The notes beneath the pieces were generated by a model. The model did no database searches and had not been told where the DNA came from. It saw only the letters and a program-made list of their open reading frames with translations. From an uncultured Oscillospiraceae bacterium (GTDB lineage Bacteria; Bacillota; Clostridia; Oscillospirales; Oscillospiraceae), in assembly GCA_900759385.1 (NCBI GenBank), contig CAAEUZ010000021.1, forward strand, positions 1 through 15,161: a DNA stretch of 15,161 nucleotides, read 5' to 3'. Position numbers and translations under genes: made by a program. Shown in pieces: positions 4,863 through 12,634 of this stretch (its first letter is position 1; every line of letters starts with the position of its first letter).

Positions 4863-7421
4863 TCAGTGTGCCTCCGCCCAGGTGTGTCCTATTTTTGCAT
4901 TTGCGGTCAGCGGTACGTCCAGCTGCACCGCACCCGACATCTCCTCTTCCAGCAGCGCCTTGACATGCTCAGCCTCGTCCTCGGGGCACTCGGCGATGAG
5001 CTCATCGTGTACCTGCAATATCAGCCTGGACCTGAGCCCTTCAGCCTGTATGCGCCGGTGGGCGTTGACCATGGCCAGCTTCATAATATCGGCGGCGGTG
5101 CCCTGTATGGGCATATTGCGGGCCACGCGCTCCCCGAAGGAGCGGGTGTTGAAGTTTGAGCTCTTGAGTTCAGGCAGCGGTCGCCGGCGGCCGAACAGGG
5201 TCTCCACATAGCCGTTGGCCTTGGCCTCGGATATCACGCGCTCCATGTACTCGCGCACCCCGTGGTACTTCTCCAGATAAGCGTCTATATACGCTTTGGC
5301 TTCCGCCGGGCGCACGCCTATATCCTGCGCCAGCGAGAAGGCTGAAATACCGTAGACAATGCCGAAGTTCACCGCCTTGGCGTGGCTGCGCTGCTGGGGC
5401 GTGACCTCGTCCAGCGGTATGCCGAACACCTGCGAGGCGGTGACGGCGTGTATGTCCTCACCGGTCAGAAAGGCGTTCTTCATGGTCTCGTCGCCGGATA
5501 TATGTGCCAGAAGCCTCAGCTCGATCTGGCTGTAGTCCGCGTCCACAAGCACACAGCCGGGCGCCGCGACAAACATCTTGCGTATCTCGCTGCCCAGCTC
5601 CTTACGCACGGGTATGTTCTGCAGGTTCGGCTCCGTGCTGGACAGCCTGCCCGTGGCGGTGACGGTCATTTTGAAGTTGGTGTGTATGCGCCCGTCCGGT
5701 GAGATGACCTTTATGAGCCCGTCGGCATAGGTGCTCTTGAGCTTGGTCAGCATCCGGTAATCGAGAATGTCCGAGATGATCGGGTGCTTGCCCACAAGCT
5801 TCTCCAGTACGTCGGCGTTTGTGCTCCAGCCTGTCTTGGTCTTCTTTCCCGCCGGGAGCATAAGCTCGTCAAAGAGCACTTCGCCCAGCTGCTTGGGCGA
5901 GTTGATGTTGAACTCGCGCCCGGCATAGCGCCAGATCTCCTCCTGCAGCGCGTTTATGCCGCTCACCATGCTGTCGCCGTAGGCCGCCAGGGCGGCACGG
6001 TCCACCAGGAACCCGGCGCGCTCCATGTCCGCCAGCACTGCGCACAGCGGCAGCTCGATATTGTAATAGAGGTCTCGGCCGCCGGCCTCGGACAGCTTCG
6101 CATCCAGCACAGGGTACAGCTCATATACCGCCTGCGCCGCGGGACGCTCGCCGCCGAGGTGGCGTGCTGCCAGGCGGTCAACCGGATAGGCGCTTTCGGT
6201 GGGGTCCAGCACGTATGCGGCAAGCTCCGTGTCGAAGATAAAGCCGCGCGGGGTGATATTTGCCGCCAGGGCGTGCCCCATGAAGTCCTTGACCCCGTGG
6301 GATACCTTGCGGACTCTGTCGGAAAAAAGCGCATCTGTAAAGGCGTCCCATTCCTCGCCGGCAGTGAGCTGGGAGACGGAATATATGCCCTCGCCGTCAC
6401 AGATGGTGAAGGCGCTTATGTCCTCGCCGTACAGGACGGATACGTAGTCGGCCTGCGCTATACGTCCGGTGAGCTCGGACACGCTTATTTCCTTCTCAGG
6501 CAGGATGCTCGCTCCGGCGGTCTCTTCCGCGGAACCAGTATCGCTCTCACCCGGCGTCAGGCCCCATTTGTCAATAAAACGCCTGAAGCCCAGGCGGGAC
6601 AGCGCCGCATACAGCTCAGGCCTGTTCTCCATCTTCCAGGCGGCGTCAGCAGGACGCAGCTCAACGGGCGCCTCACGGCTTATGGTGGCGAGCTCATAGC
6701 TCATGCGCGCGCTCTCCTCGCCCGCGGAAAGCTTTTTGCGCACGGAATCTTTTATGTCCAGCGTATCCAGATTGGAATATATGCTCTCTATCGTGCCGAA
6801 GCGGCGTATAAGGTCCAGCGCCGTCTTCTCCCCTATCCCAGCCACGCCTGGGATATTGTCCGAGGCATCGCCCATGAGGGCCTTGAGATCTACCATGAGA
6901 GGAGGGGCAAAGCCGTACTCGTCGTTAAAGCGCTTTAAGTCATAATCAATCGTCTCCGTCTGCCCTTTTGCCGTCTTGACATGGAGGACGTCGGTTTTCT
7001 CCGTTATCAGCTGGAAGCTGTCACGGTCGCCGGTGACTATCTCGCAGTCCCAGCCGTCAGCCTCGCAGAGCTTCGCTACGGTACCCAGCACGTCGTCCGC
7101 CTCCCAGCCCTCGGCAGAGAGCTGCTTTATGCCCATGGCGGAGAGCACATCCTTCAGCAGCGGCATCTGCACGGCCAGATCGTCCGGCATCGGTTTGCGC
7201 TGGGCCTTGTACAGGGCGTACTGCCTGTGCCGGAAGGTAGGCGCGGGCAGGTCGAAGGCCACGCACAGCGCGTCCGGCGAATTTGCGTCCAGGAGGCGCT
7301 GCAATATGGCCAGGAAACCATATACAGCGTTGGTCGGCGTGCCGTCAGGCGCGTTGAGCATACGCACGCCGTAATAGGCGCGGTTTACTATGCTGTTTCC
7401 GTCCAGTATCATCAGCTTCAT
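4863..7421 (-). CDS. polA: DNA polymerase I, proofreading-deficient type
   Basis: The 852 residues comprise three regions. The 5'-nuclease (1-290) has D7, the EADD cluster at 107-110, TGDRDSFQL at 130-138 and MGDASDNIPG at 183-192. The middle region is 3'-5' exonuclease-like (about 310-455). The polymerase has motif A DYSQIELR (D629), motif B R678/K682/F686/Y690 and motif C VHDE (H805-E807). The exonuclease DxE motif is replaced by VSVLYG near 328-332, and the YxxxD motif is also missing, so proofreading is probably lost, as in Bacillus and Thermus enzymes. The enzyme fills gaps and removes RNA primers, and also acts after UvrABC excision, which fits its place in an operon with uvrB. Its ATG overlaps the capA-like stop (ATGA). 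Confidence 0.98.
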   Translation of the reverse strand: MKLMILDGNSIVNRAYYGVRMLNAPDGTPTNAVYGFLAILQRLLDANSPDALCVAFDLPAPTFRHRQYALYKAQRKPMPDDLAVQMPLLKDVLSAMGIKQLSAEGWEADDVLGTVAKLCEADGWDCEIVTGDRDSFQLITEKTDVLHVKTAKGQTETIDYDLKRFNDEYGFAPPLMVDLKALMGDASDNIPGVAGIGEKTALDLIRRFGTIESIYSNLDTLDIKDSVRKKLSAGEESARMSYELATISREAPVELRPADAAWKMENRPELYAALSRLGFRRFIDKWGLTPGESDTGSAEETAGASILPEKEISVSELTGRIAQADYVSVLYGEDISAFTICDGEGIYSVSQLTAGEEWDAFTDALFSDRVRKVSHGVKDFMGHALAANITPRGFIFDTELAAYVLDPTESAYPVDRLAARHLGGERPAAQAVYELYPVLDAKLSEAGGRDLYYNIELPLCAVLADMERAGFLVDRAALAAYGDSMVSGINALQEEIWRYAGREFNINSPKQLGEVLFDELMLPAGKKTKTGWSTNADVLEKLVGKHPIISDILDYRMLTKLKSTYADGLIKVISPDGRIHTNFKMTVTATGRLSSTEPNLQNIPVRKELGSEIRKMFVAAPGCVLVDADYSQIELRLLAHISGDETMKNAFLTGEDIHAVTASQVFGIPLDEVTPQQRSHAKAVNFGIVYGISAFSLAQDIGVRPAEAKAYIDAYLEKYHGVREYMERVISEAKANGYVETLFGRRRPLPELKSSNFNTRSFGERVARNMPIQGTAADIMKLAMVNAHRRIQAEGLRSRLILQVHDELIAECPEDEAEHVKALLEEEMSGAVQLDVPLTANAKIGHTWAEAH

Positions 7422-8713
7422 ACATCAGTCTCGCTTTCATCTGCCGCTCCTGGCAGGGTTGGATTGCCGAAAATTCTCTCACAGTCGGACAGGGCCTGCT
7501 GGAGGCGGGCGTACATATACGGCGTTATTATGCCCCCGCGGGTATCGCCGTTTTCGTAGTCGGCCATGGCCGCACGTATGTCCCAGAGCCGGCGTGACCA
7601 GCCGGCTGCGGAGGATGAGATACCGTAATTGGGCAGGTTAATCATTATCATGGGTACGTACCGGCAGGAAGTTATCTCTGTCTCCCCGGTATAAGGGTCC
7701 TTGGTAAGCTCAAGCTGTACCATGGCGCTCAGGTCGGTGTACTGCCTGGTCTGGCAGGAGAGCAGGTTTCCCAGGCAATAGCAGAGAAAACCCGTGCGCG
7801 TAGTGCCGTCCCCGTTATCTATCTCACGGATCTCGATGGGTTCCGGCACATGAGGATGTCCGCCTATGACCAGATCCGCCCCCTGCTCAAAGAAGTAGTC
7901 CGCAAGTTCACGCTGGTATGAGTTGGCGGCGGTCAGGTATTCGGCGCCCCAGTGCACAGAGACGGCGATGATATCTGTGTCCAGTGCGCGGGCCGCCGCC
8001 ATGTCCGCGTCAAGCATATCATAGTTGACGTCCGCCAACGTGGTCATATAGTCGTGGTTATATACGTTCACGGCGTACTCAAATCCGTCGAGCGGTATTC
8101 CGTTGGTGCCGTAGGTGAAGTTGAGGAAGGCAATGGATATGCCGTTGATCTCCCTGACAAGTATGCCGTTGTTTTCGTCGCGCTCGGCCTGGGTACGGTA
8201 GGTGCCGACATGGTCCAGCCCGGCCTCGTCGAGCACGTCCAGCGTGCGGTCTATGCCCACTTTCCAGCCATCCATGGAGTGGTTGCTGGCCATGTTGACG
8301 AGGTCAAAGCCCACATCCCTGAGCGAGTACGCCAGATCGTCCGGCACGGTGAACATGGGGTAGCCGGTCCAGGGCGGCTTGCCTGTCATGGACGCCTCCA
8401 GGCAGCAGAGGGAGTAGTCCGCATCTGCTATGTAGTGTTCCACGTCCTCAAAGAGCAGCGTGTAGTCGTAGCTGCCGTCCGCCTGCATGACCTCGCTGTT
8501 GAGCGGCGTGTGCATCACCAGGTCACCGGCGAGTGTGAGCCTGACGACGCTGGGCTCCGGTTCCGGTGTGGGCTCCGGCGTGGGTTCCGGTGCCGGCAAA
8601 GCGGTCTGGCTTGGCGCGACAGGTTCCGGCAGTCCGGAGCCCGCCGGCTCCCCGCAGGCGGCAAGGCCGGTTATAATAATCAGGCAGAGCAGCAGTGCGG
8701 CAACGCGTCTCAT
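7418..8713 (-). CDS. CapA-family (PGA_cap) metallophosphatase-like lipoprotein
   Basis: The 431-residue protein has a lipoprotein signal (MRRVAALLLCLIIITGLAAC, lipid anchor at C20), then a Pro-Glu-Thr linker (about 41-54) typical of a surface spacer. The calcineurin-like CapA fold follows, with LTLAGDLVMH (D64), MASNHSMDG, VSVHWGAEY, GGHPHVPEP and CLGNLLS in the family order. Relatives include the CapA/PgsA factor for poly-gamma-glutamate capsule, but no capB or capC is present, so that role should not be assumed. The protein should sit outside the membrane, and its substrate is unknown. It overlaps uvrB upstream and polA downstream by 4 bases each (ATGA), which forces co-translation with two DNA repair genes. 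This arrangement has no obvious biochemical reason. Confidence 0.93.
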   Translation of the reverse strand: MRRVAALLLCLIIITGLAACGEPAGSGLPEPVAPSQTALPAPEPTPEPTPEPEPSVVRLTLAGDLVMHTPLNSEVMQADGSYDYTLLFEDVEHYIADADYSLCCLEASMTGKPPWTGYPMFTVPDDLAYSLRDVGFDLVNMASNHSMDGWKVGIDRTLDVLDEAGLDHVGTYRTQAERDENNGILVREINGISIAFLNFTYGTNGIPLDGFEYAVNVYNHDYMTTLADVNYDMLDADMAAARALDTDIIAVSVHWGAEYLTAANSYQRELADYFFEQGADLVIGGHPHVPEPIEIREIDNGDGTTRTGFLCYCLGNLLSCQTRQYTDLSAMVQLELTKDPYTGETEITSCRYVPMIMINLPNYGISSSAAGWSRRLWDIRAAMADYENGDTRGGIITPYMYARLQQALSDCERIFGNPTLPGAADESETDV

Positions 8714-10680
8714 TTCTTTTCACCCCGCAGCTTTATAAGCTGGTCACGCAGGACGGCGGCGTACTCGAATTCGAGCATTTTGGCCGCCTCGCGCATCTTT
8801 TTCTCCAGTTTGGCTATTTCCTCCCGCCGCTCGGACTCGGTCATGCGCACTCCGTCTTTTCTCCGTCCTGCCTTGTCCTGCTCCGGCGAGAGCTCAATTA
8901 TATCGCGCACATCCTTCTTGATGGTGCGAGGCACAATCCCGTGCGCGCGGTTGAACTCATCCTGCTTTTTGCGGCGGCGCTCCGTCTCGTCTATGGCCGC
9001 TCGCATACTGGGGGTTATGGTGTCGGCGTACATGATGACCATGCCCTCCGCATTGCGGGCGGCGCGGCCTATGGTCTGGATGAGGCTGGTCTCGCTTCTG
9101 AGGAAGCCCTCCTTATCCGCGTCAAGGATGGCCACCAGGCTGACCTCCGGGAGGTCAAGGCCCTCGCGCAGGAGGTTTATGCCGACGAGCACGTCGAATT
9201 CTCCCAGGCGCAGGTCGCGGATGATCTCCATGCGCTCTATGGCGCCGATGTCGTGGTGCATGTAGCGGCACTTAATGCCCGCGCCGGTGAGGTAGCCGGA
9301 GAGGTCCTCCGCCATCTTCTTGGTGAGCGTTGTGACCAGGGTGCGCTCGTTTTTGGCTATGCGCGCCTTGATCTCGTCCATGAGGTCGTCTATCTGGCCC
9401 TCCACCGGGCGGACGGATATCTGCGGGTCAAGCAGCCCGGTGGGACGGATTATCTGCTCCACTATCTGGCCGGAGCGCGTGCGCTCGTATTCCCCCGGCG
9501 TGGCGGAGACATACACCACCTGTCCTATGCGCTGCTGGAACTCCTCAAACTTGAGCGGACGGTTGTCAAAAGCGCTCGGCAGGCGGAAGCCGTACTCCAC
9601 CAGGGATTCCTTTCTGGCCCGGTCGCCGCGGTACATGGCCCTCACCTGCGGCAGGGTGACGTGGCTCTCGTCTATGAAGAGCACAAAGTCCTTGGGAAAA
9701 TAGTCCAGCAGCGTCATGGGCGCGCTGCCCGGGGCGCGGCCGGATATTATGCGGCTGTAGTTCTCGATGCCGGAGCAGTAGCCCAGCTCGTTTATCATCT
9801 CGATGTCAAAGTTGGTGCGCTGCTCTATGCGCTGCGCCTCTATCAGCTTGTCCTGGCTCTTGAAGAAGGCCACCCGCTCGTCGCACTCGCGGCGGATCTC
9901 CTTGACCGCCTTCTGCAGCTTCTCCTTCGGCGTTATATAGTGGCTGGCCGGGAAGATGGGCATGTTCACCAGGCGGCGGATTACCTCGCCCGTTACAGGG
10001 TTGAACTCGCTCATGCGGTCCACCTCGTCGCCGAAAAACTCTATGCGTATGGCGCTGTCTTTATAATACGCCGGCCAGACCTCGACAGTGTCGCCGCGGA
10101 CGCGGATCATGTTGCGCTCAAAGGCGATGTCGTTGCGCTCATAGCGTATCTCAATAAGCCGCTTTATGAGGTCGTCGCGCGCAATCTCCAGCCCAACGCG
10201 GACGGGCACCATCATCTTCTCAAAGTCCTCCGGCTCGCCCAGGCCGTAAATGCAGCTCACGGAGGCCACGACTATCACGTCGCGCCGCTCCAGCAGAGAG
10301 GCCGTGGCCGAGAGGCGCAGACGGTCTATCTCCTCGTTGGTCGCCGAGTCCTTTTCAATGTAGGTGTCCGTCGTGGGTATATAGGCCTCCGGCTGATAGT
10401 AGTCGTAGTAGGAGACAAAATACTCCACCGCGTTGTCGGGGAAAAACTCGCGGAATTCCGAGCAGAGCTGCGCCGCCAGCGTCTTGTTGTGCGCCAGCAC
10501 CAGCGTCGGGCGCTGCACGCGCTCTATGACCTTGGCCATGGTGTAAGTCTTGCCGGAGCCGGTGACACCGAGAAGCGTCTGCTCATCCAGGCCCGCCTCC
10601 AGGCCGGAGGCCAGCGCGTCGATCGCCTCGGGCTGGTCTCCCGAAGGCGAATAATCGCTTACAACGTGAAAATCAGGCAT
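8710..10680 (-). CDS. uvrB: Excinuclease ABC subunit UvrB
   Basis: UvrB is the damage-verifying helicase-like subunit of nucleotide excision repair; it is loaded by UvrA and recruits UvrC. The 656 residues match the family. Walker A GVTGSGKT lies at 38-45, and the damage-probing beta-hairpin FVSYYDYYQPEAYIP at 88-102. DESH lies at 337-340, and the later helicase motifs include LVGINLLREGLDLPEV and TIGRAARN. A UVR domain (about 615-653) ends the protein and would bind UvrC. The start is supported by AAAGGAG about 5 bases before the ATG. It is the first gene of the operon. No uvrA or uvrC is in the window. Confidence 0.98.
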   Translation of the reverse strand: MPDFHVVSDYSPSGDQPEAIDALASGLEAGLDEQTLLGVTGSGKTYTMAKVIERVQRPTLVLAHNKTLAAQLCSEFREFFPDNAVEYFVSYYDYYQPEAYIPTTDTYIEKDSATNEEIDRLRLSATASLLERRDVIVVASVSCIYGLGEPEDFEKMMVPVRVGLEIARDDLIKRLIEIRYERNDIAFERNMIRVRGDTVEVWPAYYKDSAIRIEFFGDEVDRMSEFNPVTGEVIRRLVNMPIFPASHYITPKEKLQKAVKEIRRECDERVAFFKSQDKLIEAQRIEQRTNFDIEMINELGYCSGIENYSRIISGRAPGSAPMTLLDYFPKDFVLFIDESHVTLPQVRAMYRGDRARKESLVEYGFRLPSAFDNRPLKFEEFQQRIGQVVYVSATPGEYERTRSGQIVEQIIRPTGLLDPQISVRPVEGQIDDLMDEIKARIAKNERTLVTTLTKKMAEDLSGYLTGAGIKCRYMHHDIGAIERMEIIRDLRLGEFDVLVGINLLREGLDLPEVSLVAILDADKEGFLRSETSLIQTIGRAARNAEGMVIMYADTITPSMRAAIDETERRRKKQDEFNRAHGIVPRTIKKDVRDIIELSPEQDKAGRRKDGVRMTESERREEIAKLEKKMREAAKMLEFEYAAVLRDQLIKLRGEKK

Positions 10681-10718
10681 GGGCCTCTCCTTTGCACAAT
10701 TCGATACAATATCAGCTT

Positions 10719-10747
10719 ATTTTACCACACCTATTATAAAATGAAAA
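10719..10747 (-). promoter_or_regulatory. Probable promoter of the uvrB-radC operon
   Basis: On the minus strand an extended -10 TGGTAAAAT (TAAAAT at 10719-10724) follows a 17-base spacer after the weak -35 TTTTCA (10742-10747). A perfect TATAAT also occurs at 10733-10738 but lacks a good -35 at 16-18 bases. Either would give a leader of about 30-45 bases. No GAAC-N4-GTTC LexA-type box is seen here. Confidence 0.6.
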
Positions 10748-10765
10748 GTCCCGTAATTGTTTCTC

Positions 10766-10794
10766 TTGACGGTGGGGACTATGCCCATTAAAAT
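10766..10794 (+). promoter_or_regulatory. Promoter of the EamA transporter gene
   Basis: TTGACG (10766-10771) is followed by a 17-base spacer and TAAAAT (10789-10794). The start codon is about 60 bases beyond the expected transcript start. The leader contains two overlapping small hairpins (10806-10818 and 10815-10828). Confidence 0.75.
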
Positions 10795-10859
10795 ATATCA
10801 AACTGCCGTGCAGCACGGTATTCACCGTCAGATAACGAAGCGGACAAGGGGGTGTGCGC

Positions 10860-11768
10860 ATGAAGCCGGGCAATGTGAGAAAAGGTATAGCCTGTTCGGC
10901 CGCGGGAGCGGTATGCTGGGGGCTTTCCGGCGTGTGCAGCCAGTATCTCTTTACATATTACGAGCTCGACGCCGGCTGGCTGACTGCCGTCAGGATGCTG
11001 CTCTCGGGCGTTGCCCTGCTCGCCTTTGCCCTGCCCTCCGGCCCCAGGCATATGACGGGTATCTTCCGTTCGCGCACGGACGTGCTCTGGCTGCTGGCCT
11101 TTGCGCTTGTCGGCCTGCTGCTCTGCCAGTACACCTTTCTCGCGGCCATCGAGCACTCCAACTCCGCCACAGCCACGGTACTGCAAAGCCTCAACGTTGT
11201 GATGATGGCGCTGCTTATGGCGGTAAGACACCGCCGCGGCCTGCGCCGCAGCCAGGTGCTGGCTCTGCTTTTCGCCGTTGGCGGGACGTTCCTTGTCGCA
11301 ACACACGGCAACCCTTCGGCCATGGTAATCTCCGGGGCCGGTCTGGCCTTCGGCCTCATATCAGCGCTGGGTGTCGTCACCTATACCCTGCTGTCCCGTC
11401 CTATAATTGAACGCTGGGGCAACGCGCTTGTAACCGGCTGGGGCATGCTCATCGGCGGTGCCGTGCTTGGGACAGCCACCCGGGTGTGGCTTATCCCGGC
11501 CAATCTGGATCTTATGGCGGTACTGCTCATCGCTGTTATAGTCATCGTGGGCACTGCCGGAGGCTTCTCCGTGTTTCTCCAGGGCGTCAAATACGTGGGT
11601 CCGGAGAAGGCCACACTCATAGGCTGCATTGAGCCCGCCACGGCCACCGCCCTCTCCGCGCTCTGGCTGCACACCTCATTCGGCACCGCCGAGATCGCCG
11701 GTTTCATCCTCATCATGCTTACTGTTTTCCTCTCCGCCGGCGGAGGCGGTCAACATGAAATAACGTAA
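10860..11768 (+). CDS. EamA/DMT superfamily transporter
   Basis: The 302-residue protein has about ten hydrophobic segments in two repeats of five, the fold of EamA drug/metabolite transporters. Each half carries the expected features: AAGAVCWGLSGVCSQYL in the first transmembrane helix, EHSNSATATVLQSLNVVMMAL at the end of the first repeat, and VGPEKATLIGCIEPATATALSAL near the end of the second. Members export amino acids, nucleosides or other small metabolites; the substrate cannot be told from sequence. The ATG at 10860 is preferred because AAGGGGG lies 7 bases upstream, whereas an in-frame GTG at 10854 would be only one base from it. The gene is a single-gene unit with its own promoter and terminator. 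Confidence 0.93.
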   Translation: MKPGNVRKGIACSAAGAVCWGLSGVCSQYLFTYYELDAGWLTAVRMLLSGVALLAFALPSGPRHMTGIFRSRTDVLWLLAFALVGLLLCQYTFLAAIEHSNSATATVLQSLNVVMMALLMAVRHRRGLRRSQVLALLFAVGGTFLVATHGNPSAMVISGAGLAFGLISALGVVTYTLLSRPIIERWGNALVTGWGMLIGGAVLGTATRVWLIPANLDLMAVLLIAVIVIVGTAGGFSVFLQGVKYVGPEKATLIGCIEPATATALSALWLHTSFGTAEIAGFILIMLTVFLSAGGGGQHEIT

Positions 11769-11772
11769 GCCG

Positions 11773-11802
11773 CGCCTCCCGCTCTCACCGGGAGGCGTTT
11801 TT
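11773..11802 (+). terminator. Intrinsic terminator after the EamA gene
   Basis: A perfect 9-base-pair stem CGCCTCCCG/CGGGAGGCG (11773-11781 with 11789-11797) closes a 7-base loop and is followed by five T residues. It starts five bases after the stop codon and ends three bases before the next -35 element. Confidence 0.93.
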
Positions 11803-11805
11803 CAC

Positions 11806-11834
11806 TTGACGGGCCGTGCGTTTGGATTTACAAT
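11806..11834 (+). promoter_or_regulatory. Promoter of the xpaC-telA-lemA-TPM operon
   Basis: TTGACG (11806-11811), a 17-base spacer and TACAAT (11829-11834) form a strong sigma-A-like promoter. The transcript should begin at about 11840-11842, which bears on the choice of start codon for xpaC. Confidence 0.82.
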
Positions 11835-11855
11835 AGATGATGTCTAATTATAGCT

Positions 11856-11861
11856 GGGAGG
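11856..11861 (+). promoter_or_regulatory. xpaC: Ribosome binding site that favours a TTG start for xpaC
   Basis: GGGAGG lies 8 bases before an in-frame TTG at 11870. The only ATGs in frame (11837, 11840) fall at or before the predicted transcript start and have no ribosome binding site. Confidence 0.7.
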
Positions 11862-11869
11862 CTGAGCTT

Positions 11870-12613
11870 TTGAAACGCAAAAAACACCGGGCCAACGTCG
11901 CGCCGATTTACATATTTATACTGGCATGGCTGGTCTGTTCGCTGATATTCAAGATGTATACCATGGCGGGGCTGATGGCCAGCCTGGTAATATCCGCAGC
12001 CGCTGCCATCGGCAGCTCCTATTTGCTGGCCAAATTCCGCGGCAGCAAGGCCCAGGATACCGAGCCTGAGCCCGAGGTCAAGGAGCGCCCCAAAAAACAA
12101 AAGCCCAAGGAGCCGGAAAAGCCGCTTGACCCGGAGGTCGCGGCTGTGGTGGAAGAGGGCCACATGGCGATAAAGGAGATGGGCCGCCTCTACAGCTCCA
12201 TCCAGTCGCCTGAAGTGCGCGAGCGGATAAACGAGCTGATGCGCATTTCGGACAAGATCATCCAGGACGCCGTGGACGATCCGTCCGACGTGCCGGAAAT
12301 ACGCAAGTTCCTCGACTACTACCTGCCGACAACTATCAAACTGCTCAACGCCTACGACCGCATGAGCGGACAGGGCATTGAAGGCGAAAACCTGACCAAG
12401 AGCATGAACAGCATCGAGGAGATGCTGGACACCGCGGTTGACGCCTTCAAGAAGCAGCTGGACAGCCTCTTCGAGGACCAGGCGCTGGATATTGAAACCG
12501 ACATATCGGTCATGAACCGTATGCTCGAGCGCGAGGGGCTTACCGGAGATGACGAGCAGGACACCATAATAAAGGCCGCGCGCGGCGCGCAGGCCCAGGC
12601 ACAGGAAAAGTAA
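11870..12613 (+). CDS. xpaC: XpaC family membrane protein (5-bromo-4-chloroindolyl phosphate hydrolysis protein family)
   Basis: With the TTG start the protein has 247 residues. A basic N-terminus (KRKKHR) leads into two transmembrane helices (about residues 11-27 and 32-50). A charged Pro-Glu-Lys linker follows (about 58-85), then a helical cytoplasmic domain with PEVRERINELMRISDKI, the family signature RKFLDYYLPTTIKLLNAYDRM, and VDAFKKQLDSLFEDQALDI. The family name comes from a Bacillus phenotype; no hydrolase motif is seen here and the real function is unknown. In Firmicutes it commonly precedes telA, as here, with a 21-base gap. ATGs at 11837 and 11840 would add 10-11 residues but clash with the promoter. 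A leaderless start at 11840 cannot be fully excluded. Confidence 0.9.
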   Translation: MKRKKHRANVAPIYIFILAWLVCSLIFKMYTMAGLMASLVISAAAAIGSSYLLAKFRGSKAQDTEPEPEVKERPKKQKPKEPEKPLDPEVAAVVEEGHMAIKEMGRLYSSIQSPEVRERINELMRISDKIIQDAVDDPSDVPEIRKFLDYYLPTTIKLLNAYDRMSGQGIEGENLTKSMNSIEEMLDTAVDAFKKQLDSLFEDQALDIETDISVMNRMLEREGLTGDDEQDTIIKAARGAQAQAQEK

Positions 12614-12634
12614 ACCGGAAAGGATTTGGACAAA

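Noticed and set aside
7418..8713. Capsule (poly-gamma-glutamate) synthesis locus
   Set aside because: Only the CapA-like gene is present; no capB, capC or capD neighbours exist.
10681..10760. SOS (LexA) box upstream of uvrB
   Set aside because: uvrB is often LexA-controlled, but no GAAC-N4-GTTC-like palindrome was found here.
10747..10780. AGTCCC...GGGACT inverted repeat as an operator
   Set aside because: The arms are six bases with a 22-base gap, which chance explains easily, though it does overlap the EamA promoter.
8695..10791. 698-residue plus-strand ORF opposite uvrB
   Set aside because: It is a mirror of uvrB codon structure in GC-rich DNA. Its translation is rich in His, Arg, Val and Ala without a recognisable domain, while uvrB on the other strand is unmistakable.
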